Source of the DNA: CAYJFG01 sp964369405
GTDB lineage: Bacteria > Bacillota > Clostridia > Oscillospirales > Acutalibacteraceae
DNA length: 10,193 nt
Direction of reading: 5' to 3'
NCBI GenBank assembly: GCA_964369405.1
Contig: CAYJGB010000047.1
Coordinates: 1 to 10,193, forward strand
Positions 1 through 6,586 of the stretch are shown here, piece after piece; position 1 is the stretch's first letter; every line of letters starts with the position of its first letter. The position numbers and the translations under genes are program-made. The notes beneath the pieces are model-generated. The model did no database searches. It had not been told where the DNA came from and was given only the letters and a program-made list of their open reading frames with translations.

Positions 1-59
1 TTATATTCTAGGTTTAACTAATATTCAAAAACCATATCCTAAAAAATAATTTCAGTCGA

Positions 60-635
60 CTATTTCGGCTGATTTTTCTTTATATAATCAATCCCATCAA
101 CATCTGCTATTTGCTCTCCGTTTAGACTTGTTCCAAAATATATTGCAAGTTGTCTTTTAATATCTTCTTTTTTCATCAGACTCACTTCAAACCCTTGGTC
201 CGATATTATCTTTTGTATTCTATTTATGTTTTGTAGTACTTGCTCTTCTTTTAACGATTTGCATCTAATCACAAACATAAATTTTCTTGATGTTGATGTA
301 CCTGTCTGAATTTCATCTAAATACTTTAGGTCATTTTTAAGCATATCTATTATCATTTTGTTATCTTCATTTTCTATTCTTTGTTTTAGATATGCTTTGT
401 TTTCATCAAAACATTCACTTGCATCACTACACGATATCTCTATGTCTGGTACTGAACTTAGTATCATCATAAGGTGTCGTATTTTTATTTCTACATTCTG
501 GTTAGATAGCACTGATACATTAATCGGTGCAACATTTAAAAACACAAATTCATCTTTATTTATTTGTATTCCATACTTTGTGAATGTTTTGATTTCTAAT
601 AGATTTTGTACGGATTTGTCTTTTTTAAACTTCAT
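60..635 (-). CDS. TraC-like conjugation protein (VirB4 N-terminal-domain-like), 191 aa
   Basis: Soluble protein of 191 residues with no signal peptide or membrane segment. The layout (a short basic N-terminus, a 'LLEIKTFTKYGIQINKDEFVFLNV' type opening split over residues 12-35, a charged middle and a final alpha/beta stretch) resembles the TraC-type proteins encoded just before the VirB4 ATPase in clostridial conjugative elements, which look like a detached VirB4 N-terminal domain. It has no Walker A or B motif, so it is not the ATPase itself. The ATG at 633-635 directly abuts the prgI TAA, indicating translation from the same message. It ends in TAG at 60-62. The remaining 59 bases to the window edge show no start for the expected virB4 gene. 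The family assignment rests on recalled similarity and position. Confidence 0.6.
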   Translation of the reverse strand: MKFKKDKSVQNLLEIKTFTKYGIQINKDEFVFLNVAPINVSVLSNQNVEIKIRHLMMILSSVPDIEISCSDASECFDENKAYLKQRIENEDNKMIIDMLKNDLKYLDEIQTGTSTSRKFMFVIRCKSLKEEQVLQNINRIQKIISDQGFEVSLMKKEDIKRQLAIYFGTSLNGEQIADVDGIDYIKKNQPK

Positions 636-905
636 TTAATCACGCTCTTTCCATATGAATTTCTGTTGTGATGATATAAAATATTTACTTGAATATTTTA
701 TAAAGTCAATTACTGCTGTTTCGTCAAATCGTATTGTAAGTATCGCATATGCAATTACTATTGCTAAAAATATCGGCGACTTACTTTGTGCAAAAATTAG
801 TATTGAAATTAATAAAGAAATACATATTATAGAAAAATCTTTTAATTTCCAAAACCATAAATTTGCACTCGATTTTAAGTTTTGTGGGTATATATATGTT
901 GTCAT
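636..905 (-). CDS. prgI: PrgI family type IV secretion membrane protein, 89 aa
   Basis: Small membrane protein with the PrgI plan: a short cytosolic N-terminus opening MTTYIYPQNL, then a hydrophobic hairpin of two adjacent membrane segments at about residues 23-58, then a basic/aromatic C-terminus. In Gram-positive conjugation systems PrgI-family proteins are inner-channel components encoded between the VirB6-like protein and the VirB4 ATPase, and that order holds here. The start is fixed by a TAAGGAG Shine-Dalgarno whose TAA is also the stop of the duplicated virB6 3' end immediately upstream (914-983). The next gene starts directly after its stop. No convincing promoter lies between it and the strong terminator at 990-1021, so its transcription is an open question. 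Confidence 0.8.
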   Translation of the reverse strand: MTTYIYPQNLKSSANLWFWKLKDFSIICISLLISILIFAQSKSPIFLAIVIAYAILTIRFDETAVIDFIKYSSKYFISSQQKFIWKERD

Positions 906-913
906 TTTATCTC

Positions 914-983
914 CTTATCTAAGTGCTGTAGCAACACTTTTTGTTAAACTTACTGCTGATGATGTTGTGTGCATTACACTTGT
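914..983 (-). repeat. Direct repeat copy A: orphan 3' end of the VirB6-like gene
   Basis: About 70 bp matching 2112-2181 with only four mismatches, in the same orientation and 1198 bp apart. On the minus strand it encodes the 22 residues TSVMHTTSSAV...TALR followed by TAA, identical in protein to the end of the VirB6-like product but with synonymous changes (e.g. GCA CTT versus GCT TTA). It has no start codon of its own. Its stop merges with the ribosome binding site of prgI, so this copy preserves the ancestral virB6-prgI junction. Confidence 0.93.
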
Positions 984-989
984 TTAGAA

Positions 990-1021
990 TTAAAAAATGG
1001 ACTGAAACTAATTCAGTCCAC
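990..1021 (-). terminator. Rho-independent terminator of the LytTR-DUF3021 module
   Basis: Perfect 9-bp inverted repeat (TGGACTGAA at 998-1006 and TTCAGTCCA at 1012-1020) with a 5-nt loop. On the minus strand it is followed by six T residues (997 down to 992). It lies 13 bp past the DUF3021 stop and upstream of prgI, so it ends the module's message and would also block read-through toward prgI. Confidence 0.88.
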
Positions 1022-1033
1022 TAAGTGTTATAA

Positions 1034-1489
1034 CTATTTGTTGTTTTTAATCATATTATTAAATTTATCTACATCTTTTTTGGTTTTTAAATAAACTATT
1101 ATCCATATTATAACAAAAATAACTATAAAAATCACTGTAAAAATTAGCATCTCTATAACATTAAATTCAAACCATTTTAATATGTTACCAACAGTTAGCA
1201 TAGGTACTAAATAAGCTATAAATACTATAAGTGTTTGTTTTATTAAACTCCAATTTTTCTTTTCCCATACCACTGAAAATCCAGCGTAAATCATACCAAT
1301 TATTCCAAAAAGGATTGTTTGTATAATCACTGCATTTAGTTCGTTACCAAATTCTTGAGATAGTTCTGGAACAATAACATAATAAATTCCTTTTCCAATA
1401 ATCACTGAAATTAATATGCTCATAATATTTCCTATAGCTATACCCAAAGGAATTCCTAACATTGCTCTTTTTAAAAATTTAATTTTCAT
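1034..1489 (-). CDS. DUF3021 family membrane protein, partner of the LytTR regulator, 151 aa
   Basis: Integral membrane protein with four predicted membrane segments at about residues 10-33, 51-75, 82-106 and 111-134 and a basic, Asn/Lys-rich cytosolic tail. Size, topology and position directly after a LytTR-domain gene match the DUF3021 family. In streptococcal LytTR regulatory systems (HdrRM, BrsRM) the membrane partner restrains the DNA-binding protein; a similar role here is inference. The ATG at 1487-1489 is preceded by a GGAGGT ribosome binding site lying inside the end of the LytTR gene, and the two genes are separated by a single base, so they are probably translationally coupled. A strong terminator follows. 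Confidence 0.82.
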   Translation of the reverse strand: MKIKFLKRAMLGIPLGIAIGNIMSILISVIIGKGIYYVIVPELSQEFGNELNAVIIQTILFGIIGMIYAGFSVVWEKKNWSLIKQTLIVFIAYLVPMLTVGNILKWFEFNVIEMLIFTVIFIVIFVIIWIIVYLKTKKDVDKFNNMIKNNK

Positions 1490-1490
1490 T

Positions 1491-1940
1491 TTATTTACCT
1501 CCGATACCTAACTTTTTTTTAATATGACTAACGTAACGTCTAGAAACATAGGATATATCGCCATTAGAAAGTTTAATACAAATTGTTCCCGTAAAACTTA
1601 AATCAAATTCCAAAGTTTCATTTATGTTTATAATTTCTGTGTTAGAAATCCTTATGAATTTATTTTGGTTTAATCGTTCAATAGCTTCATATAACGGAAT
1701 TTTTAGTAGATATTCATTACTAGAAGTTCTTGCAAAAACTTTTTTATCAGATGAATATAATCTAATTATATCTTTTTCATCAAGAATTTTTGCTTTATCA
1801 TTTAGAAATCCAACTATAATTTTAGGTTTTTCTAATGATAATTTTTCGATTATTTGATTAACATTATCATCTACTATCGAAGTTTTAATTATTATCTCAA
1901 TTTCTTTTTGATTAGGATTTAATTCAACATTGATTTTCAT
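1491..1940 (-). CDS. LytTR-domain DNA-binding transcriptional regulator, 149 aa
   Basis: Stand-alone LytTR regulator without a receiver domain. The N-terminal 40 or so residues form a short extension. The LytTR domain fills about residues 45-149, with the hallmark FIRISNTEIININ stretch followed by FTGTICIKLSNG and the terminal VSRRYVSHIKKKLG. Family members bind paired direct repeats on one DNA face. I chose the ATG at 1938-1940, placed 7 nt after an AAAGGGTGAT ribosome binding site; the in-frame GTG at 1950-1952 would lie inside that site and is unlikely. It forms a two-gene unit with the DUF3021 gene, with its own promoter and a paired operator in the leader, suggesting autoregulation. The module lies between virB6 and prgI, flanked by duplicated virB6 ends, so it appears inserted. 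Confidence 0.87.
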   Translation of the reverse strand: MKINVELNPNQKEIEIIIKTSIVDDNVNQIIEKLSLEKPKIIVGFLNDKAKILDEKDIIRLYSSDKKVFARTSSNEYLLKIPLYEAIERLNQNKFIRISNTEIININETLEFDLSFTGTICIKLSNGDISYVSRRYVSHIKKKLGIGGK

Positions 1941-2004
1941 AGTTTTTATCACCCTTTCTATGTTTAGATTATATTTTAAATATAGATAAATGTCATCTGA
2001 TTTT

Positions 2005-2036
2005 TGATAACTGGTATCTATACAATGATAAGTGGT
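2005..2036 (-). promoter_or_regulatory. Putative LytTR operator: two 11-bp direct repeats, 21-bp phasing
   Basis: TGATAACTGGT (2005-2015) and TGATAAGTGGT (2026-2036) differ at one base and are spaced exactly 21 bp, two helical turns. On the minus strand they read ACCASTTATCA, close to the CAGTT-centred half-sites known for LytTR proteins such as AgrA. They lie about 12-43 nt downstream of the predicted start of transcription, a position suited to repression by the adjacent regulator. Binding is inferred. Confidence 0.65.
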
Positions 2037-2054
2037 TGTAATTATTACTTTTTA

Positions 2055-2063
2055 ATTATAGCA
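2055..2063 (-). promoter_or_regulatory. Extended -10 promoter of the LytTR-DUF3021 unit
   Basis: On the minus strand TGCTATAAT is a perfect extended -10 (TG at 2062-2063, TATAAT at 2055-2060). The -35 region 17 bp upstream (TTTTTA) is poor, as is usual for extended -10 promoters. Predicted transcription starts near 2048, giving a leader of about 108 nt that contains the paired operator. Confidence 0.6.
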
Positions 2064-2111
2064 TATAAAGAGAATTTTAAAAACTTCATCTATTCAGAGA
2101 TGTTTACAACT

Positions 2112-2181
2112 CTTATCTTAAAGCTGTAGCAACACTTTTTGTTAAACTTACTGCTGATGACGTTGTGTGCATTACACTTGT
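2112..2181 (-). repeat. Direct repeat copy B: genuine 3' end of the VirB6-like gene
   Basis: Partner of the repeat at 914-983 (four mismatches over 70 bp, two of them in the last codons and all synonymous or outside the coding frame). It is continuous with the virB6 body. Sequence after its stop (TAAGATAAGAG) no longer carries the GGAG of the prgI ribosome binding site, which is the sign that the join to downstream DNA is secondary. Confidence 0.93.
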
Positions 2182-3048
2182 CATATTCACTTTCACACTT
2201 GAATCAAGTCCAAACTGTCCTGCAATTCGTGGAACTTCATTTGCTGCAAGTAGTATACCTAAGCCTAGTAACATATCATCTCTAAAAGTTATAAGTCCTA
2301 ATAGTAGCAGAGTTGTCTGCATAAATGATGTTAAACATAATGCTATCACTTGCTTTATCCACTGATTAAAACCGTCTTGATACCCTCGAGGAATACTGAA
2401 CATATAGAGCGTTCCAACTGCTATTTGAACTAAAAGTATTCCACCTCTTTTAATGTTTGCAAAGAAGATTTTTACAATACAATAGATAAAAACTATCATA
2501 CTTACAAAGTTTAAAAAGTTCATTGAAAGAACTTCTCCAGATAACTCAAAAGCAGAAGCAAAAGCATCTGTTGCAAGTCCTGAAATATCTACGTTTTGAG
2601 AAGATGCAAAGACTGCTACTAAATCTATCGAAAAAGTATTTTGTAGACTTATTGCAAATTTATATAGTTCAACCGGTAAAATACCGATTAGCGAACACGC
2701 AAAGAAACCTTTTAACGTGTTAATCGCAGTAGTTTTTATATTTGCTCGTCCATTTTGATATTCAATAGCTAAATCAAATACGGCAACTATCACACCAATA
2801 ATAAATAACGCCCAACTAAGAATTGAAAACAAATCTATAGTTGCTTGCACCCACGATAGTTCATAGATGTCTGCACCCATATTATTTATCATAGTAAAAA
2901 ATTCAGCAGCAGCACTATAAATTAAAAAATATATGCTTTGCATAAGTGAGTTAAACATTGCATCTATCATATCAAGACTGATACTTTCAAAAGTCTGACC
3001 AACAACTGAACCTAGACCCTCCATTAAACTTCCTAACCATTCAAACAT
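2113..3048 (-). CDS. VirB6/TrbL-like conjugation channel membrane protein, 311 aa
   Basis: Polytopic membrane protein with hydrophobic segments at about residues 35-56, 70-93, 111-128, 178-197, 202-219, 234-253 and 259-270. The soluble tail contains the ANEVPRIAGQFG stretch typical of the VirB6/TrbL-like proteins (CD1112 type) of clostridial Tn1549-like elements. Such proteins form part of the inner-membrane translocation channel and are normally followed directly by prgI. Here prgI is displaced by 1.2 kb through the LytTR-DUF3021 module. The ATG at 3046-3048 follows a GGGTGAT ribosome binding site overlapping the sortase stop codon (TGA at 3055-3057), only 6 bp away, so it is on the same message as the pilus genes. 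The last 22 residues are encoded twice in the window. Confidence 0.82.
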   Translation of the reverse strand: MFEWLGSLMEGLGSVVGQTFESISLDMIDAMFNSLMQSIYFLIYSAAAEFFTMINNMGADIYELSWVQATIDLFSILSWALFIIGVIVAVFDLAIEYQNGRANIKTTAINTLKGFFACSLIGILPVELYKFAISLQNTFSIDLVAVFASSQNVDISGLATDAFASAFELSGEVLSMNFLNFVSMIVFIYCIVKIFFANIKRGGILLVQIAVGTLYMFSIPRGYQDGFNQWIKQVIALCLTSFMQTTLLLLGLITFRDDMLLGLGILLAANEVPRIAGQFGLDSSVKVNMTSVMHTTSSAVSLTKSVATALR

Positions 3049-3054
3049 ATCTTA

Positions 3055-3720
3055 TCACCCGACTTTCTCTATTAATTTTGATGTTACTATAAGCCTATGA
3101 GTATTTATCGAGTATGGATAACATGTCATAAGGCTTATTTGGTTTATATTTCTTTCGATATTAAAATGCTTATACGCATTTTCTGGGAGTATAATATCAG
3201 TTTTAGTTACTTCATAATTTAATTTTATGTTAAGTATATTTACACTAAATGTATCTCCCAAAACTAACTTATCAATATCATCAAACAGCTTTGTAAGTGG
3301 CAATGCTGTATGAGCTGATAGCACTGAATGTACACTTTCACCCTCAATCGGAAACGAGGAGTTATATATATGTGCAACGCCGTTATCAAGCACACTTTCA
3401 TCATCACCATGATATATTGGTAGTTTTACATCTATCTTTGGAATTTCGATGTAACCTATAATTCCATTATCGAAGTTTAATATGTTTGAGTATTTCTCAA
3501 CACTTATGTATTTTGATTTGAGCAAGTTTTCGTTATATGTTTTTGCCTCTTTTAAATACTCCTCCCTAAGGTCTAGGGAGAGAGTATCTATATTATTTGA
3601 GTAATTCTGTATTATGTCTTGATTTAGTTTACTGTTAATTAAGTTGTTTATCTGTGGATATATAAAAATAAGTGTTGATATAATAATCAACACCACACCT
3701 ATAGTTATATACTTTTTCAT
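3055..3720 (-). CDS. Class C-like sortase (pilin transpeptidase), 221 aa
   Basis: Membrane-anchored cysteine transpeptidase that joins LPXTG-type pilins and may attach them to the wall. It has an N-terminal membrane anchor (residues 5-22), then the class C core beginning GYIEIPKIDVKLPIYHG (about 89-105). Catalytic residues are visible: His137 in SAHTALP, Cys200 in SLMTCYPY and Arg209 in NTHRLIV. Differences from typical pilus sortases: the usual DP[FW] lid motif before the core is absent, the His motif is AHTALP instead of [GA]HRGLP, and there is no C-terminal membrane segment. Its ATG overlaps the pilin stop (ATGA, 3717-3720), so the two are coupled; the VirB6-like gene follows within 6 bp. 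The class assignment is from core motifs and pilin neighbours. Confidence 0.87.
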   Translation of the reverse strand: MKKYITIGVVLIIISTLIFIYPQINNLINSKLNQDIIQNYSNNIDTLSLDLREEYLKEAKTYNENLLKSKYISVEKYSNILNFDNGIIGYIEIPKIDVKLPIYHGDDESVLDNGVAHIYNSSFPIEGESVHSVLSAHTALPLTKLFDDIDKLVLGDTFSVNILNIKLNYEVTKTDIILPENAYKHFNIERNINQISLMTCYPYSINTHRLIVTSKLIEKVG

Positions 3721-5213
3721 TGTTCTTTTATTGTCTTTTTGTTATTTCTTTTTCTCCCAATTATAATTACTGTTGCACCACTTACTACTAGCACTGCACC
3801 TACTATGTATATAATTGTGTCACCTTGTCCACCTGTGTTCGGTAACAATATGTTTGAGTTTTTAATTTCTACACTTGCATATCCATCAACTGGGCTATTT
3901 GTTACGTAAGTACCATTTGTAAATACATCTCCATAAGTTACATCTACTGATATTTCAATAACATTTGTATGAAGATTATATCCCTCTGGAGCTTTTGTTT
4001 CTACGATATAGTATGTGCCACTTTGTAGTTTCATTTCTTCTTTTTTAGAGTTGTAATATTTAACTAGTCCATTTTCATCACTTACACCAGTAGCAATTAC
4101 ATTTGTATTGTGTTCGGCGTTTTCTTTAGTTTCGTATAAGCTAAATTCTGCACCTGATAATGGGTTACCCTCTTCATCTGTCTTATCAGTTTTCACTGCA
4201 TATGTATACACATAAACTGTATTTCCTTTGATTTGTGATGTTACTCCGTTTTTATTACTGTACTCTAGGTGAAGTTCTTCGTTAGGGTTTCCCTCTACTC
4301 CTACAATTGCATATTTATTTAAATCTGCTGTGTAAGTTAAAGAAGTATAGTAAACATCTTCTGCATAAAATTCATCTTGGTTTAGATAATCTTCTGTAAG
4401 TGAAACGTTGAACAATGTGTTTTGTCCGTCAGCTTGCTTAGTAATATTTACTGTGTATTCGCTAGGTTCTAAGTCTGTTATCTCTTCACCCTCTGCATTT
4501 AATAGTGATACATTAAAGCTATCGTTATTAAGTGTTAAACCTTTGCTCATATCATCACTTATTACATAACTTGCTAGTTTCATTTCGGTTGAACCTGCTG
4601 TTGTACTTTTTATTTCAAAGTTTACAGTATCGCCTAAGCTGACATCTGTGTAATTCACATTGTTTTTAGTGCTGTTTGTGATTTCTTTCTTTGTTGTTGG
4701 CGTACCGTCAATTACCTTTGTTGCAAGGTCTATTTCTTCTATTTCATAAATCCAGTTAGAACCGTTGTAGTAGGGTAGAGCAACTACAGAGTTTTGCACA
4801 CTTTTAATACCTGCCGGATAGTTAGTTGCTTTGATGTAGTAGATGCCTTGGTCGAGATTTTCAATTGATTTTGTGCTTTGGGTTGTGCTATTAAACACTC
4901 CAACATTTGGAGAGTTATTTAACGTTATATCATCAAGCATTGAAAGCAACTCCTCAATATCACCATTTATTATTGAGTCTGATAATTGTACCTCGTTACT
5001 TACATATTTCGTACCATATGGATTTGTTGTGTTTATAAGCGTGCCGACTTGATATACTGTGAATTCGTATCCTGTTTTACTACAAGCTAAATCGAGTGAT
5101 ACTTTTTGATTAGTATTCAATGTTGTGCTTGCTGACACTGGTAATATATTCATACTAAATATTGTGATTAATAATACTGTTATAACTGCTATTTTCTTAA
5201 TTTGATTTTTCAT
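3717..5213 (-). CDS. SpaA-type LPXTG pilin/surface protein with CnaB domain, 498 aa
   Basis: Secreted wall-anchored pilin subunit. Counting from the ATG at 5211-5213: signal peptide with cleavage after about residue 28 (PVSA|S); N-terminal pilin domain; a possible divergent pilin-motif lysine at K166 (ATKVIDGTP); a fimbrial middle domain; a C-terminal SpaA/CnaB domain starting KTDKTDEEGNPLSGAEF and closing with the E-box YYIVETKAPEGY (about 401-412); sorting motif LPNTG at 457-461, hydrophobic span and basic tail. CnaB Lys-Asn/Glu motifs point to internal isopeptide bonds. Start choice: this ATG has GAGGT at 7-nt spacing and gives a standard signal peptide. An upstream ATG at 5277-5279 (520 aa) also has GAGGAA and overlaps the previous stop (ATGA) but adds a 22-residue Asn/Lys-rich leader. 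Likely substrate of the adjacent sortase. Confidence 0.87.
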   Translation of the reverse strand: MKNQIKKIAVITVLLITIFSMNILPVSASTTLNTNQKVSLDLACSKTGYEFTVYQVGTLINTTNPYGTKYVSNEVQLSDSIINGDIEELLSMLDDITLNNSPNVGVFNSTTQSTKSIENLDQGIYYIKATNYPAGIKSVQNSVVALPYYNGSNWIYEIEEIDLATKVIDGTPTTKKEITNSTKNNVNYTDVSLGDTVNFEIKSTTAGSTEMKLASYVISDDMSKGLTLNNDSFNVSLLNAEGEEITDLEPSEYTVNITKQADGQNTLFNVSLTEDYLNQDEFYAEDVYYTSLTYTADLNKYAIVGVEGNPNEELHLEYSNKNGVTSQIKGNTVYVYTYAVKTDKTDEEGNPLSGAEFSLYETKENAEHNTNVIATGVSDENGLVKYYNSKKEEMKLQSGTYYIVETKAPEGYNLHTNVIEISVDVTYGDVFTNGTYVTNSPVDGYASVEIKNSNILLPNTGGQGDTIIYIVGAVLVVSGATVIIIGRKRNNKKTIKEQ

Positions 5214-5275
5214 TTTAAATACCTCATTTTCTTTATTTTTTATATTTTTATTAGTTGAATTGATTATATTATTGT

Positions 5276-6586
5276 TCATTGTAAATTTCCTCTTTTCTTA
5301 GATTTTATGATTATTATTGATATTCCACTTATTAATAAGATTGTTGATATAATATATATTTGTATATTTCCATTACCTCCAGTGTCGTATAAAAGCAACT
5401 TACTATTACTTACGTTTGATGATACTTTTATACTTTCTTCTTCGCCTGCTGATATTACAAAGTTTACTTTATCGCCATACGGCATATATCCGTTTGGTGA
5501 TTTTGTTTCTATTAAATAGTAATCACCTTGTGGTAATCCTGATATAAACAGCTGTGCATTTGATGTGTTAGGCTTCAATGTTAAACTTGTACCATTTTCA
5601 CTGTACATATACTGTCCGTTACCGTTTTGTATGACTTTAACTTCATCACCATTTGCAAAGTATAATTTAAATTCTGCTCCTAGTAAGATCTTACCTTTTT
5701 CATCAGTTTTAGTTATAGACACACTACCTGTTTTAAGAATATTTTCAAACTTTAAAATTGTTGTTTCTCCATATTCTAAGGTGGTTTTTTGTGATTTTGG
5801 AGTTTTGTATCTATCTGGCATTTTAAATGTTCCGTCCTCTTGTAATTCTCCGAGTTCTGTAATAGTGTACTCGATTTTGTTATTGTTGCTATCATACACT
5901 GGCAAACTGCCAACATAAATTATCCCACTTGAACCTGTCATATAATTTCCGTAATCTTTATATGGTGAGCTTATATTGAAATATAGGTTAGCTATAATAT
6001 CATCTTCTGACGTCTTTACAATCTTTATATTTGATAAATTAGGTGTATCTTCTGCTGTTATTTTAACAGTGTTTGTTTCATCGCTTATAACCACATTATA
6101 AATCTCAAAATTCATTTGATACCCACTAGGTGCTGTTATTTCTTGAATATAATATGTTCCATATTCTAAGTCACTAAGCGATGCTTTTCCGTTTTTATCT
6201 GTTATAATCTCAGCAAGTTTATATTTTTCATCAATCTTACCATTTGATGTAGTAATATTATTACTAAACAATCCGTAAGTTGCACCTTGAAGTGTTCTTT
6301 TAGATATTGAATCTATTTTTGTTAGTTCTATCTCTCCAGTTGCTCGTTCTTCGAGTATTGTTGGTGGGTTGTAAGTGTCTACTAGTTCTGCTGTTCCCTC
6401 AGATGTTATTTGTCTAATAAAGACTTCTGGATTAATTTTATAGCCCTCTGGTGCTTTTGTTTCTTGGATTGTTATTGTACCTAGTGGTAATGTAACGGCA
6501 CCCCAACTATCGTAGTAGAAATCATCACCTGACACTAGAAAGCCCGAACCATAGAAAATCACACCTTTTTCATTTGTTTTTATTAT
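5276..6586 (-). pseudogene. C-terminal part of the split SpaA/CnaB adhesin (after an in-frame TAG)
   Basis: Continues in the same reading frame as the upstream fragment, straight after TAG at 6587-6589, for 436 residues. It starts IIKTNEKGV and completes the interrupted CnaB domain with the E-box IQETKAPEGY, then carries a further CnaB domain (GEIELTKIDS to YYIQEITAPSGY), a SpaA-like middle domain, and a last CnaB domain (GSVSITKTDEKG to YYLIETKSPNGY). It ends with LYDTGGNGN, a hydrophobic span and a KSKKRG tail, i.e. a sorting signal in which the usual Pro is Tyr. The first possible restart (GTG at 6560-6562) has no clear ribosome binding site and no signal peptide, so independent translation would not give a surface protein. 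Its stop overlaps the upstream ATG of the pilin gene. Either part of an 818-residue protein made by read-through or repair, or a pseudogene half. Confidence 0.8.

Noticed and set aside
1..59. Start of virB4 in the left-edge segment
   Set aside because: On the minus strand every frame with an ATG closes within a few codons (e.g. ATG GTT TTT GAA TAT TAG); nothing supportable remains in these bases.
655..987. Plus-strand open frame of 110 codons across prgI
   Set aside because: Antisense to prgI and the duplicated virB6 end, with no initiation signals or recognisable protein motif.
2079..2110. Possible terminator directly after the VirB6-like gene (CATCT/AGATG stem followed by AAG and five T residues on the minus strand)
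   Set aside because: The stem is only 5 bp and is separated from the T run by three bases; too weak to call.
914..2181. Insertion sequence or group II intron as explanation for the 1.2-kb inserted module
   Set aside because: No transposase, reverse transcriptase, terminal inverted repeats or intron domain structure; a 70-bp duplication is also far too long for a normal transposon target duplication.
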